From: Tolypeutes matacus
Lineage: Eukaryota > Chordata > Mammalia > Cingulata > Chlamyphoridae
NCBI GenBank assembly: GCA_026826555.1
Contig: JAKSZT010038899.1
Location: forward strand, 39,948-103,947
Direction: 5' to 3'
Length of the DNA stretch: 64,000 nucleotides
Part shown: positions 35,773 through 49,079 of the stretch, in pieces
Layout: each line of letters begins with the position of its first letter
How positions within the stretch are numbered: the first letter of the stretch is position 1
Made by a program: the position numbers and the translations under genes
The notes under the pieces: generated by a model
Database searches by the model: none
What the model was told of the DNA's origin: nothing
What the model saw: the letters and a program-made list of their open reading frames with translations, nothing else

Positions 35773-38281
35773 TCAGATCAGTGAGGTCATATACTGTTCA
35801 TCCTTCAGTGCCTGGCTTGCTTCACTCAACATAAGGTCTTCAAGATTCATCCACGTTATTCCATGTGTTAGCACTTTGTTCCTTCTTACAGCTGAGTAAT
35901 ATCCCATTGTATGTATGTACCACATTTTGCTTATCCATTTGTCTGTTGATGGGCACCGGGGCTGTTGATTCCAACTTTTGGCAATGGTGAACAATGCCGC
36001 TATGAACATTGGTGTGCATATATCTGTTTGTAATTTTGTTTTCAGTTCTTCTGGGTATATACCCAGCAGTGGAATTGCTGGATCATACGGAAGATCTATT
36101 GCTAGTTTTCTGAGGAACCGCCAAACTGTCCTCCACATTGGCTGGACCATACTGCAGTCCCACCAGCAGTGGATGAGGGTTCCTATTCCTCCACATCCTC
36201 TCCAACATTTAGTGTCTCCTGTTTTATTAATAGCTGCCATTCTGATGGGTGTAAGATGGTATCTCATTGTAGTTTTGATTTGCATTTTCCTGATAGCAAG
36301 TGATGTTGAGCATTTTTTCATGTGCTTTTAAGCCATTTGTATCTCTTCCTTTGAGAAATGTCTTTTCAGGTCACTGGCCCAATTTTTATATAGGTTGTTT
36401 GTCCTTTTATTTTTGAGGTGTAGGATTTCTTTATATATGCAGGATATTAGGCTACTATCAGATATATGGTTGCCGAATATTTTTTCCCATTGGGTAGGCT
36501 GCCTTTTTTTTTCTTAATAACATCCTTAGAGGTGCAGAAGTTTTTAATTTTGCAGAGATCCCATTTATCAATTTTTTCTCTTGCTGCTCATGCTTTGGCT
36601 GTGAAGTTCATGAAATCATTTCCTATTACAAGGTCCTGTAGATGCTTCCCTACATTATCTTCCAAGGTCTTTATGGTTTTGGCTCTTATATTTAGAGCTT
36701 TGATCCATCTTGAGTTGATTTTTGTGTAAGGTGTGAGATTGTATTCTTTTCTCATTCTTTAGGATATGGATATCCAGTTCTCCAAGCACCACTTGTTAAA
36801 GAGGCCACTCTCTCTCAACTGAGTGGGCTTCGTGGCCTTGTCAAATATCAGATGACTGTACATGTGAGGATCTATATCAGAAAACTCAATCTGGTTTCAT
36901 TGGTCAGTAGGTCTATCCTTGTGCCAATACCACGCAGTTTTGATCACTGTAGCTTTGTAGTATGTTTTAAAGTCAGGTAATGTGATACCTCCAACTTCAT
37001 TTTTCTTTTTCAATATATCTTTGGCAATTCGGGGCCTCTTGCCTCTCAAATATATTTTGTGGTTAGTTTTTCCAGTTCTTTAAAAAATACAGTGTTAACT
37101 TTTATTGGGATTGCATTAAATCTGTAGATTAGTTTGGGTAGGATAGACATCTTGATGATGTCCATGAACAGGGAATATTTTTCCATTTATTTAAGTCTTC
37201 TTTGATTTCCTTTAACAGTGTTGTGTAGTTTTCTGTATATAAGTCCTTTACATCTTTAGTTAAATTTATTCCTAGGTATTTGATTCTTTTATTTACTATT
37301 GTAAATGGTATTTTTTTACTGATTTCCTCCTCAGTTTGCTGGTTATTGGTGTACAGAAATGCTACTGATTTTTGAGCGTTGATCTTATAGCCTGCAACAT
37401 TACTGAACACCTTTATCAGTTCTAGAAGCCTTGTTGTAGATTTCTCAGGGCTTTCTATGTATAGGATCATGTCATCTGCAAATAATGAAATTTTTACTTC
37501 TTCTTTTCCAATCTGGATGCCTTTTATGTCCTTTTCTTGTCTCAGTGCTCATGCAAGTACTTCTAAGACAATGTTAAATAGGAGTGGTGATAGTGGGCAT
37601 CCTTGTCTTCTTCCCAATCTCAGAGGGAAGGCTTTTAGGATATCACCGTTGAAAATGATGTTAGCTTTGGGTTTTTCATATATACCCTTTATCATTTTCA
37701 GAAAGTTTCCATCTATTCCTATCTTTTGTAGTGTTTTTATGAGGAAAGAGTGCTGTATTTTGTCGAATGCTTTTTCTGCATCTGTAGAGATGATCATGTG
37801 ATTTTTTTCTTTCAGTTTGTTTATGTGGTATATTACATTGATTGATTTTCTTATATTGAACCATCCTTGCATACCCGGGATGAAACCCACTTGGTCATGG
37901 TGTATAATCCTTTTGATATGTTGTTGAATGCGATTAGCAAGTATTTTGTTTAGGATTTTAGCATCTAGGTTCTTTAGAGAAATTTGTCCATAGTTTTCCT
38001 TTCTTGTGGTATCTTTATTTGGCTTTGGTATTAGGGTAATGTTGGCATCATTGAATGAGTTAGGTAATATTCCTTCTACTTCTAGTTTTTGGAAGAGATT
38101 AAGTAGAATTGGTGTTAACTCTTTCCGGAATGTTTGGTAGAATTCAGCTGTGAAGCCGTCTGGTCCTGGACTCTTCTTACTTGGGAGGTTTTTAATGACT
38201 GAGTCCATCTCTTTACTTGTAATTGGGCTGTTGATTTCACCTATTTCTTCTTTCATCAATGTTGGCTGTTTGTCCCACCAA
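35773..38281 (-). pseudogene. L1 ORF2, RT and C-terminal domain
   Basis: The 3' part of L1 ORF2 on the - strand. The RT starts near 38,259, with the [12 protein letters not shown] motif near 38,200. An in-frame TGA at 37,549-37,551 interrupts it just after NIVLEVLA. The catalytic [12 protein letters not shown] motif is present near 37,475. A frame change follows near 37,165. The C-terminal part (36,321-35,773) is open for 182 codons, with the Cys-rich [18 protein letters not shown] region and the terminal [11 protein letters not shown] block. The stop at 35,773 matches the usual L1 ORF2 end. The single-stop pattern suggests a young copy. Confidence 0.9.
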
Positions 38282-38526
38282 CTGTTTTTGAACTAAGTGC
38301 ATTCTCTAAATTTTGTTTCATTGTAAATTGTTTTTCTATGATCCTTGTTTATGACACCTGCCATATTGCAATAGTTTTAGTTTACTAAACATATTCTATT
38401 GCTGTTTTCAATATGATGACTGCAAAAAGTGTAATAGAGTTTTCTAATCCAATTAATTAAATAATGTGTTTTTTTGTTTTGATTTTGTTTTTAAATTGAG
38501 AAAAGAGAAGAAAAATAGTTCCAGGT
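38282..38526. other. Unassigned AT-rich sequence
   Basis: About 245 bp between the L1 5' truncation point and the LTR. No feature recognised. Confidence 0.4.
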
Positions 38527-39015
38527 TGTTATGGTTAGGCTAATGTGTCAACTCGTCCAGGTAATTGTGTCCAGGTGTTTGGTCAAGCAAGCACTGGGCT
38601 AATTGTAATACAATTACATTTTGTATTACATATTGTAATACAAGAGCATTTATGGACTTCAGTCACCAATGAGTTTACTGTGGGGATGGCTGATTACATT
38701 TGCACCAATGTAATCTCAGGGAGATTGCATCAGCAATGGAGGACATTTTTATCCAATCAGTTGAATGCCTTTAAAGGGGAAGTGATTTGAACATTCAGAG
38801 AGAATTTCCCAGCTCGTCTTTGGACAGCCAACTTCTCCCAGAAACTCATCAAGGACCTTTCATTCAACTTTCATTGGAGCCCTTGGTTTGCAGTCTGCCT
38901 GCAGAACCTGGACTTGTGCATCCCCATGGTTGCATGAGAGACTCTTATAAAATCTCATATTATTAACAGATATATCCTGTTGATTCTGTTTCCTGAGAGA
39001 ACCCTGACAAATACA
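38527..39015 (+). mobile_element. ERVL-type solo LTR (MLT2-like)
   Basis: The order 'tgttatggttaggctaatgt', 'gtgtcaact.g.ccagg', 'tttggtcaagcaagcactggg', 'atccaatcagttgaatgcc' and terminal 'gttctgtttc.tgagagaaccctgac' is that of old ERVL LTRs. It ends AATACA. An insertion of 'taatacaattac' words occurs near 38,605-38,645. Family name by recollection. Confidence 0.65.
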
Positions 39016-40770
39016 TGAGTTAATTGAGTTAATTTCTTAATATTATGTAGTGGTTCTCTATGCCCCCATATGTCCAGACTCAATTCCTATTTGAAACATT
39101 TCTAGACTTTATTAATGCAGTTATGTTACTTATGGGTACATGTTTAAATATAATAGCAAAACTCAATTAGATGACCTTTTGTTAAGTTTGACATATATGG
39201 ATAGGTGCAGAAATGAGTCTTCTGTTATAATACTTATATGAAAAATAAGGGTTTTCTGAAGAGGTGAGCTTGATGATAATAGCCTTGTATAATGACAGTA
39301 TCAAGAAGACATGTGGTTATCTCCTAAATGTTAATCTCTGCTTACTTGGTGACAACCTTGATTCATGTTTTAATGTCCAGAGCACCACCACCACCCATCA
39401 CCCCATGGAGTCTGGGAACTTTGAAGAAAGCTAGCTCCATCATCTGGCCATAGTTTTGGTTCAAGTTGGGCATGTGACCTGATTTAAGCCTTTAAAATTG
39501 GAGAATGGAATTTTTTGAAAAAGGTTTCCTCCTTCTAAGACAGCTTCTGGAAATGTGAGCCACACTTTCTGTTCCTGGAAATGTGTAAGAAATCACTGGG
39601 AGTACTTGGCAGCCCTCCTGCCTTCATGAGGTATAATCAGCTTTAAGATGAAACTCAGTCAAAAGATACAAGGTGATTGGGTAGAAATAAATCAAGTGTT
39701 GACATCATTGTGTGACAAAATAAAATTAATGCTAAGCCTCTTAATTTTGCATTTATGTGAGTCAATAAATCACCATTATTGTTAAGTGTGTTTGAGTTGT
39801 TTTTTCCATTATTTGCAAACAAACACAATGTAATGAATACAAAGTGGAATTCTGAAAGTACCTGAAGTGTTGGTGGGTATACCTTCTAGATGAGCTGGTG
39901 CAATGGCAATATGTACACTTGTTCCATAGTTTGTCATTTAAATTTTGGTGACTGCTTAAGAAGTATTGTGCAAGAGGAGTCCTTCTGTTTTCTAACCTCT
40001 TTTACATGGAATATTTTTTCTCCTGCCTTGCTCTTTACCTGCTTCATCAGTCTCACAGCTATAGATTCAGCTTTGCTTCTCTCAGAGAAAAGGGCTTGAA
40101 AGGGTAACTGCATTGATAGTAGGAGGAATCAGGTACATGAACAATGAGGAGAAATCTATCTGTGATAAAAAAGAAATAGTGTTTTATGAGAAGATAATTT
40201 AGGTATTGATTTCTTTTGCTAGATGACTGTGTCATTTCAATTAAATCTAAAATTATATAGTAATATGTTATAAATTAATTAGTTAAAACAGATGAAGTTA
40301 AATAATCTAAATATATTTGCATTTGGCTCTGAGGAGATTTCATCAAACTTTTGATAAGAATAAGGATACCAGATTATAAATCAGTAATAGTACTGAACTA
40401 AGTTTTTTACCTGGATTGAGAAATAAGTTGTGAAATTTAGATTTGGAGTATAAGGAAAACTGAATTTAAGTCACAATAGTGATTATGCTAACATGTCTAT
40501 AGTAAAATTCCTATTTAAAACATTTTAACTTTAATAGGGCTATTGAAAAAAATGTCTATGATTAAAAATTTTATAGGTGAACTTTTATTCTCAAAACATA
40601 GGAATTTGCTATAAAATGAAGACCACTAATGTATTTCCTGAATTGATGTTGTTTTGAGTGAATCATCTTTAAATTGTCCATTATTTCTGTTCATGTTTAT
40701 GGTCTCTGGGCTTTTAACCTAAGTATATGAAATTTGGAACAATTAGATTAGGCTTAGATTTGTATGCCTT
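39016..40770. other. Largely unassigned; old LTR-like relic inside
   Basis: Most of this is AT-rich sequence with no recognised feature. The stretch at about 39,350-39,830 ends 'gtcaataaatcaccattattg...gtttgagttg', which resembles the terminal part of an ancient LTR or MER element ('ccaataaattcc...agtttgagttggg'), at low confidence. Confidence 0.35.
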
Positions 40771-43398
40771 CTTTTCTTTGGTTGACATAAACTTTATTTA
40801 GAACAGTGTTAGAAAACATTACAAAGAGAGTACAAAGAATTCCCACATACCTCTCACTCAGTTTCCTCTATTATTAAATCTTAAATAACCGTGGTATATT
40901 TGTTACAATTAATGAACCAACATCATTATTAATTAATGTCCCTGCTTAATTCATACATACTTAGTTTTTGCTTAATTCCTTTTTATTGGAGAAGTTCCAA
41001 GTTTACAACACATTCAGGCATAAAATACAGGATTCCTCTATAACACTCTATTATTAACAGCTTGCATTGATATGGTACATTTGTTCCAATTGATGAAAGC
41101 ACATTTTAATAATTGTACTATTAACTATAGTTCATGGTTTAATTGAGGATTCACTGCTGTGTTTTTCTTTTATTAAAAATTTTTATTTTATCTAGTATCA
41201 GATATACAACCTAAAATTTCCCCTTTTAACATATTTAAATATATTTTACTGCTGTTAATTACATTCACCACCTCTTCCCAAAATTTTTTCATCATCTCAA
41301 AGAGAAACTCTGTATATTTAAAGCCTTAAATCCCTATTCCCTACCCCATCCCATCTGCTGGTACCCTGTATTTTAGATTCTGATTTTATGAGTTTGCTTA
41401 TTCTAATTATTTCATATCATTGAAATCATATAATATTTCCCCTTTTGTGCCTGGCTTATTTCATGCAACATGATATCTTGAAAGATCAGCCATGCTGTCA
41501 CATGTATCAGAACTTTCCAGTTTTACAATTGAATAATAGTCCAATGTCTGTCTGTACTACATTTTATTTCTTTAGTCATCATGTAATAGGCACTTGGGTT
41601 GCTTCCATCTTTAGGGAAATGTGAATAATGGTGCTATCTGTGTGCAAATATCTGTTCGAGTTTCTGCTTTGCATTCTTTGGGGCATATATCTAGTAGTGG
41701 GAATGCTTGGTCATATGGTAATTCTATGCTTAAATTTCCAAGGAAATGCTGAACAGTCTTCCACAGCAACTGCACCATTTTACATTGCCACTAGCAAGGA
41801 ATTTTCTCCATATCCTCTCCAACACCTGTAATTTTCTGGTTTCAAAATAGTATCCATTCTAGTGGATGTGAAATGGCCTCTCATTACAGTTTGATATGCA
41901 TTAACTTAATGGCTTATGATGATGTCCTCTTTTCGTAGGGTTTTCAGCCATTTGTATATCTTTGGAGAGATGTCTGTTTGAGTCTTTTGCCCATTTTAAA
42001 AATGGGTTGCTTGTGTTTTTGTTGTTGAGTTGAAGAATTTCTTTAAATATTTTGTACATTAAACCTTCATTGGATATGTGGTTTCCAAATGTTTTTTTCC
42101 ATTATGTACGTGGTTGTTTTACTTTCATGATAAATTCCTTTGAGGCACAAAAGTTTTAAATTTTTATGAGGTCTCATTTATCTATTTTTCTATTTGTTGC
42201 TTATGCTTTGGGTGTAAAATCTAAGAAACCATTGTCCAACACAAGGTCCTGAAGATGCTTTCTTGTTTTCTTCTAGGAGTTTTATAGTTCTAGCCCTTAT
42301 ATTTAGCCATTATATTTTGGTATTTGATCCATTTTGAGGTGGTTTTTGTATATAGTGTGAGGTATGGGTCCATCTTTATTCTTTCATAAATTAAGATCCA
42401 GTTTTACCAGCACCATTTGTTGAAGAGACTCTTCTTTCCCAATGGAGTGATCTTGGTAGCCTTGTGAAAAATCTGTTGGCCTTAAGTATGAGGATTGATT
42501 TCTGAACTCTCAGTTTTATTCCATTTTATTTTCATTTATATCTGTTCTTGTCTCAGTACCATGCTGTTTTCATTACTGTGGTTTTGTAATGAGTTTTAAG
42601 ATTGGAAAGTGAGTGTCCTCCAACTTTGTTCTTCTGTTTAAAATTTCTTTGGCTATTCAGAGTACCTTACTTTTCCATATAAATTTGATGATTGGCTTTT
42701 CCATTTTTTCAAAGAAGGCTGATTCCTGTTAGCAGTGTTTTGTGATTTTCTGTGTACAAGTCCTCTATATGCTTGGCTAGACTTTTTCTTAGATATGTGA
42801 TTCTTTTAGTTTCTGTTGTAAATCAATATTTTTAAATTGATTTCTTCTTCTGATTTTTCATTTCTAGTGTATAGAAACATTACTAATTTTTGGGTGTTGA
42901 TCTTGTACCCAGCACTTTGCTAAATTCCTTTATTAGCTCTAGGTGCTTTATTGTAGATTTTTCAGGATTTTCTGTATGTAGGATCATGACAACTGCAAAT
43001 AGGGAAAGTTTTTCTTCTTTCTTTCCTATGTGGTTGCCATTATCTCTCATTTTATTTCTTTTTATTTTTTTTTTCTTTCCTTTTTTTCCTAATTTCTCGG
43101 CTATGGTTTCCAGTATAATTGCGAATAACAGTGGTGACAGTGGGCATTTTCATTTGTTAATGATGTTAGAAGGAAAGCTTTCAGTCTTTTCACTGTTAAG
43201 TAGGATGTTAGCTGTAGATTTTTCATAGATGCCCCTATTCACATTGAGGATGTTTTCTGCTATTCCTAGTTTTCTAAATGTTTTTATTAAGATGTGGTGC
43301 TTGATTATGTGAAATGCCTTTTCTGCATCAATTGAAATGATGAAATGTTTTTTTTTTTTTTTTCCTTTATTTTGTTATTATGGTATGTTGCATTAATT

Positions 43399-43587
43399 CA
43401 GGGGTTATTAATCTTTTTTGTTCCAGGGATCCCTTTGTCAGTCAGGTGAAAACCACAGACCCCTTACTAAGTCCACACTATAGTGTGTATTATTTAATAA
43501 ATATATCACACCCACACAACACATCCCCACAAGAATGTTTTTTTGAATTTTATTTCAAGCTCACAGATCCCTTGTTAAGAACCCCTG
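43399..43587. mobile_element. hAT-type non-autonomous DNA transposon
   Basis: The element starts CAGGGGTTATTAAT and ends GTTAAGAACCCCTG, forming imperfect terminal inverted repeats. The flanking octamers CATTAATT (43,391-43,398) and CAATAACT (43,588-43,595) match at six of eight bases, consistent with the 8-bp target duplication of hAT elements. The interior resembles MER1-group 'ggaccccttt' sequence. It inserted into the old L1. Confidence 0.75.
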
Positions 43588-43688
43588 CAATAACTGATTT
43601 TCTTATATTGAATCACCCTTATATTCCTGGCTTAAATCCCAGTTGTCATTGTGAATAATTCTTTTAATGTGCTTCTGGATTTGGTTTG

Positions 43689-44267
43689 TGTAGCAGTTTG
43701 ATATTGTTTATGAATTCCAAAAATAGATATTGGATTATGTTTGTAAAGTGGTCTGTTCCTCTGGGCGTATTAGATTATAATGGATTCAGAGGTTTCCGTT
43801 TTACTTGATTAAATAATGATTAAGACTTTGTTTGGGCCATGTCAGTAGGACTACAGAGAAAATGCACTGTAGAGAAGCGAGATTGGAGTTTTGATCCTGG
43901 AGCCTGGGAAGTAAACACACAGAGAAGCAGATACATGAGGAAGGATAGAAGGCTCAGTAGACACCACAGAGGCCACAGGAAGAAAGACAAACAGTTCACC
44001 TGATGGTCTACAGTTGGGCTTGTGGAGAGAGAAGAGTAGCTGAGCCTGGAGAGAAATGAGCCCCAGAAGAGAGGAACCCAGGAAGCATGGACCCTTGCAG
44101 ATGTCAGCAGTCATCTTGCTCCAACACATGGCAACAGACTTTGGTGAGGGAAGTATCTTAGCTTTTTGGCCTGGTAACTGTAAGCTTCTACCCCAAATAA
44201 ATACCCTTTATAAAAGTCAACAAATTTCTGATATTTTGCATTAGCATCTGTTTGACTGACTAATATA
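43689..44267 (+). mobile_element. Solo LTR, ERVL-MaLR type
   Basis: This 579-bp LTR begins TGTAGCAG and ends CTAATATA (degraded from CTAATACA). It carries the poly(A) signal in 'ccccaaataaataccc' and is flanked by the 5-bp duplication GTTTG (43,684-43,688 and 44,268-44,272). L1 sequence resumes directly after it. There are no internal retroviral genes, so it is a solo LTR. Its 3' half is related to the 5' UTR of the zinc-finger retrocopy at 2,410-2,670. Confidence 0.8.
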
Positions 44268-46017
44268 GTTTGCTAGTATTTTGTTGAGACTTTTGGGGTC
44301 TATATTCATAGAAATTCTGGTCTGTAATTTTTTTTTCTTGTGTTATTTCCATCTGGCTTTGGTATGTGGGTAACAGCCTTTGGAATGAATTAGGGAATGT
44401 CCCCTTCTCTTCAGTTTTTTGGAAGATATTCATCAGGATTGCTATTAATTTTTCTTGTAATGTTTGGCAAAACTCTGTCAAACCATCTGGTCCTGGGCTT
44501 TTGTTGTTTGGGAGGTTTTGATTATTGATTTAATCTCTTTACTAGTTATTGGTTTGTTGAGATTTCTGTTCTTCTTGGGTCAGTGTAGGTAGTGTATGTG
44601 TTTCTAGGAATTTGTCCATTTCATCTAGGTTATCTAACTTGTTGGCATACAGTTCATAGTATCCTCTTATAGTCCTTTTTTTTTTTTCTCAGTGGTGTTG
44701 AGAGTAACGTACCCCTTTTCATTTATGATTTTATTCATTTGTTTCCTCTCTTTTTTTCTTAGTCTAGCTAAAGTTTGTCAATTTTACTGATCTCTTCAAA
44801 GAACTAACTTATGGTTTTGCTGATTCACTATTGTTTTTATCCTCTATTTCATTTATCTTGTTCTAATCTTTTTTTATTTCATTCCTTCTGCTTGCTTTAG
44901 GTTTAGTTTTCTCTTCTTTTCTAGTTCTTCCAATTTTGAGATTAGTTCTCTAATTTGAAATCCTTCTTTTTAAATGTAAGCATTTAGAGCATTGTATTTC
45001 CCTCTCATCACTTCCTTTGCTGCATCCTACAAGTTCTGTTATGTTGTATTTTCACTTTCATTCACCTCAGGACATTTCCTAGTTTCCTTTGTGATTTTTT
45101 CTTTGAGTACAGTGTTTAATTTCCACATTTTATAAATTTTCTATTTCCCACTGTTACTGCTTCTGAGCTTCATTCCATTGTCTTTGGAGTAGATACATTG
45201 TATGATTTAGTATCTTTCAATTTATTGTGCTGTTCCATAACCTAACATATGTTCTATCCTGGAGAATTATCTATGTTCATTTGAGAATAATGTGCATTCT
45301 GCTTTACTTGGATGAATTGTTGTTTATATTTCCCTTAGTTCTAGTTGGTGTAGAGTATCATTCAAGTCTTTTATTTTCTTATTTATCTTCTGTTTGGGTG
45401 TTTTATCCATTATTGAAGGTGATATATGAAATTCTCCCACTATTAATGTGGATTCATTTAATTTTCCCTTCATATCTGTTAGTATTAGCTTCATATATTT
45501 TGCGTTTCTGATGTTAGGTACATTTATATTTATATTGTTAGTCTTCTTATTGAATTGACCCATTTATCACTATATAATGACCATCTTTGTCCCTCATTAC
45601 TGTTTTTTACTTAAAGCCTATTTTATCTGATATTAGTGTAGCTACCACAACTCTCTTTTGGCTATTACTTGTATGTTATGTATTTTTCCATCCTTCCTCT
45701 TTTAACCTACTTATATTTTTAAATTCATAGTGATTCTATTTTAAACAGCATATAGTTGGGTCATATTTTTTATTCCTTCTACCAATATCAGTCTTTTGAC
45801 TGAAGGTTTTAACCAATTACATTTAAAATCACTACTGATAATACAAGAATTTCATTGATGTTTTGCCATTGAGTCCTCATAAGTCTTATATCTGTTTTGT
45901 CTCTCAATTTTTCTGTTAATGTCTACTTTCACATTTATTTGATTTTTTTTTAAATTTTACCATATTAAGTCCCTTCCCGTTTCCATCTGGTTATGTTTTT
46001 CATATATTTTTCTTGAG

Positions 46018-48980
46018 GTTACATGTGTTTGTCTTTTTATATTTGAGATATAGGATTTCTTTATATGTGCTGGATATTTGGCTTCTATCAAATATATGGT
46101 TACCAAATATTTTCTCCCACTGGGTAGGTTGTCCTTTCACTTTCTTGATGAACTCCTTTGGGGTGCAAAAGGTTTTAATTTTCAGGAGGTCTCATTTATC
46201 TATTTTTTCTTTCACTGCTCGTGCTTTGGGTGTAAAGTTCATGAAATCATTTCCTATTACAAGTTCCTGTAGATGGTTCCCTACATTATCTTCCAAGGTC
46301 TTTATGGTATTGGCAATTACATTTACATCTTTGATCCATCTTGAATTGGTTTTTGTATAAAGTGTGAGATGGTGTTTCTCTTTCAGTCTTTTGGATATGG
46401 ATATCCAGTTCTTCAAGCACCATTTGTTGAACAGGCCATTCTTTCCCTGTTAAGTGGACTTGGTGGCCTTGTCGAATATAATATGACTCTAAATGTGAGG
46501 GTCTATATCAGAACTCTTAGTTTGGTTCCATTGGTCTTTATGTCTATCCTTGTGTCAATACCATGCAGTTTTGACCACTGTAGCTTTGTATTATGTTTGA
46601 AAGTGAGGTAGTGTGATTCCTCCAATTTCATGTTTCTTTTTCAATATACGTTTAAATATTTGGGGCCTCTTCCCCTTCCAAAGAAATTTCATAGATAATT
46701 TTTCCAACTTAGTAAAAATTGCTTTGTTGATTTTTATTGGAATTGCATTAAATCTATAGATTAATTTAGTTAGACAAATTAATTGCATTAAATCTATAGA
46801 TTAATTCGGGTAGACAAATTAATTATTAATTAGGATAGATATCTTAATGATATTTAGTATTCTTCTCCATGAACAGGGAATATTCTTCCAGTTATTTAAT
46901 TTCTCTTTGATTTCCTTTCACTGTGTTGTGTAGGTTTCTGTATATAAGTCCTTTGTATCTTTAGTTAAATTTATTTCTAGGTATTTGATTCCTTTAGTTT
47001 CTATTGTAAATGGTACTTTTTTTCTTGATTTCCTCCTCAGATTGCTCATTATTGGTGTACAGAAATGCTACTGATTTTTGTGCATTGATCTTATAACCTG
47101 CAACTTTACTGAACTCATTTATAAGTTCTAGAGGCTTTGTTGTAGATTTCTCAGGGCTTTCTATGTATAAGATCATGTCCTCTGCAAATAGTGATATTTT
47201 TACTTCTTCCTATGCATTGGATGCCTTTTACATCTTTTTCTTGCCTCAGTGCTTGAGCAAGTACTTATAAGATAATGTTAAATAGGAGCAGTGATAGAGG
47301 GCATCCTTGCCTTGTTCCCAATCTTAAAGGACAAGCTTTTAGGATTTCACCATTGCATATGATGTTAGCTGTGGGTTTTTGATATATATCCTTTATCATA
47401 TTTAGAAAGTTTCCTCCTATTCCTATCTTTTGCTGTGCTTTTATCAGGAAATGATGCTGTATTTTGTTGAATGCTTTTTCTGCTTTTGTAGAGATGATCA
47501 TGTGATGTATTTCTTTCTATCTGTTTTTGCAGCATGTTACATTGATTGATTTTATGTTGAACCATACTTGTTCATACTTGTGATGAAACCCACTTGGTCA
47601 TGGTGTATAATTATTTCAATGTGTTGTTGAATATGATTAGCAAGTATTTTGTTGAAGATTATAGCATCTAGGCTCATTAGAGAAATTGGTTTGTAATTTT
47701 ACTTTCTTGTGACATCTTTTGCTTTGGTATTAGGGTAAAGTTGGCATCATAAAATGGGTTTGGCAATGTTCCTTCTACTTCTAATTTTTGGAATAGTTTA
47801 AACAGGATTGGTGTTAGTTCTTTCCAGAATGTTTGGCAGAATTCACCTGTGAAGTCGTCTGGTCCTGGGGTTTTCTTAGTTGGTTTGTTTTTGATGACAG
47901 ATTCCATCTCTTAACTTGTGATTGGTCTGTTGAGTTCATCAATTTCTTCTTTCATCAATGTAGGCTGCTTGTGAGTTCCTAGGAATTTGTCCATTTCCTC
48001 TAAATTATCCTTCTTCTTGGCATATAATTTTTCAAAGTATCCTCTTATGATACTCTTTATTTCTGTGGTGTGTAGTGATATGCCCTTCCTCATTTCTTCT
48101 TTTGTGTATTTGCATATTCTCTCTTTTTTTCTTTGTTAGTTTGGCTAATTGTTTGTCAATTTTGACCATCTCAAAGAACCAGCTTTTGGTTTTGTTTTGT
48201 TTTTCCTAGAGATTTCTTATTTTCTATTTCATTAAAGTTTTCTCTAATCTTTGTTAATTCTTTCTTTCTACTTCTTTTGAGGTTAGTTTGTTTTTCCTTT
48301 TCTAATTCCTTCATGTGTGCAGTTAGGTCTTCACTTTTAGCTCTTTCTTATTTTTTGTTATATGCATTTATGGCTATGAAATTCCCTCTTAGTACAACTT
48401 TTTCTGCACCTCATAGGTTTTGATATGTTGTGTTGTAATTTTCATTCATTTCAAAATAGTTAATGGTTTCTTTTGAGATTTCCTCTTTTGCCCACTGTTT
48501 GTCTAAGAGTGTGTTGTTTAACTTCCATATCTTTGTGCCTAATCTGGTTCTCTGGCTTTTACTGATTTCCAATTTCTTTCCATTGTGGTCAGAGAAATTA
48601 TTTTCTATAATTTCAGTCTTTCTGAGTTCATTGAGAATTTTTCTGAGGCCTGGAATGTAGTATATCTTTGAGAATGATCCATGCGCACTCAAGAAGAATG
48701 TATATCCTGCTTCATTTGGGTGTCATTTTCTGTATATGTCTATTAGGCCCAGATCCTCTAATGTATTATTCAAAGTCTTTGTTTTTTTATTGATACTCCG
48801 TAGAGATATCCTGTCTAGTGATGTTAACAGTGTATTAAAGTCCCCAAGGCATCTATTTCTCCACATAGTTTTTTTCAGTGTTTGTCTCATGTATTTTGAG
48901 GCACCCTGGTTAAGTGCGTAAATGTTTGTGATTGTTCTTTCTTCTTGAAAGATCACCCCATTTACTAATGTCTAGTGTCT
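46018..48980 (-). pseudogene. Decayed L1 ORF2
   Basis: Order on the - strand: endonuclease remnants (GDFNTLLTSLD near 48,840, SAHGSFSKI near 48,690), the linker, and the RT start ([23 protein letters not shown] near 47,870). Then come the RT core ([15 protein letters not shown] at about 47,310) and [11 protein letters not shown] near 47,176. Stops and frameshifts are common. The C-terminal domain is missing at 46,018. Confidence 0.85.
46741..46820. repeat. 40-bp tandem duplication in L1
   Basis: Two adjacent 40-bp units starting 'aattgcattaaatctataga' match at 37 of 40 positions. They fall in the L1 ORF2 region, so this is a small internal duplication after insertion. Confidence 0.85.
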
Positions 48981-49079
48981 GTCTTTGTCTCTCACAGTAG
49001 TTTTGCATTTATAATCTATTTTGTCCACCTTTTTGGTTATTGTTTGCTTGTAAGATTGTTTTCCAGCCCTTCACTTTAC

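Larger units (their letters stand above)
33955..38281 (-). mobile_element. Antisense young L1: ORF2 RT to 3' UTR
   Basis: On the - strand the element starts at 38,281 inside ORF2, just upstream of the RT (5' truncated). It runs through the RT and C-terminal domain to a stop at 35,773, followed by at least 1.8 kb of 3' UTR. It ends at 33,955 without poly(A), against the sense L1. Its first 700 bp nearly match the last 700 bp of that L1. Confidence 0.9.
40771..46017 (-). mobile_element. Older antisense L1, nearly full ORF2
   Basis: On the - strand, ORF2 sequence runs from the endonuclease region (about 45,960, with 45,563-45,324 covering DxxGxxN-like to DLNDTLHQLEL) to the C-terminal domain (about 41,900). 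The 3' UTR reaches 40,771. The RT start is near 44,480 (FCQTLQEKL). Stops are very frequent. A hAT-type element (43,399-43,587) and a MaLR LTR (43,689-44,267) interrupt it, and L1 sequence is continuous on either side of each. Confidence 0.85.

Noticed and set aside
29079..38281. Twin-priming (5' inversion) as the origin of the opposed L1 halves
   Set aside because: In twin priming the inverted 5' part lies upstream of a 3' part ending in poly(A), with little overlap. Here the 3' part is antisense on the right, has no poly(A) at the join, and about 700 bp occurs in both halves.
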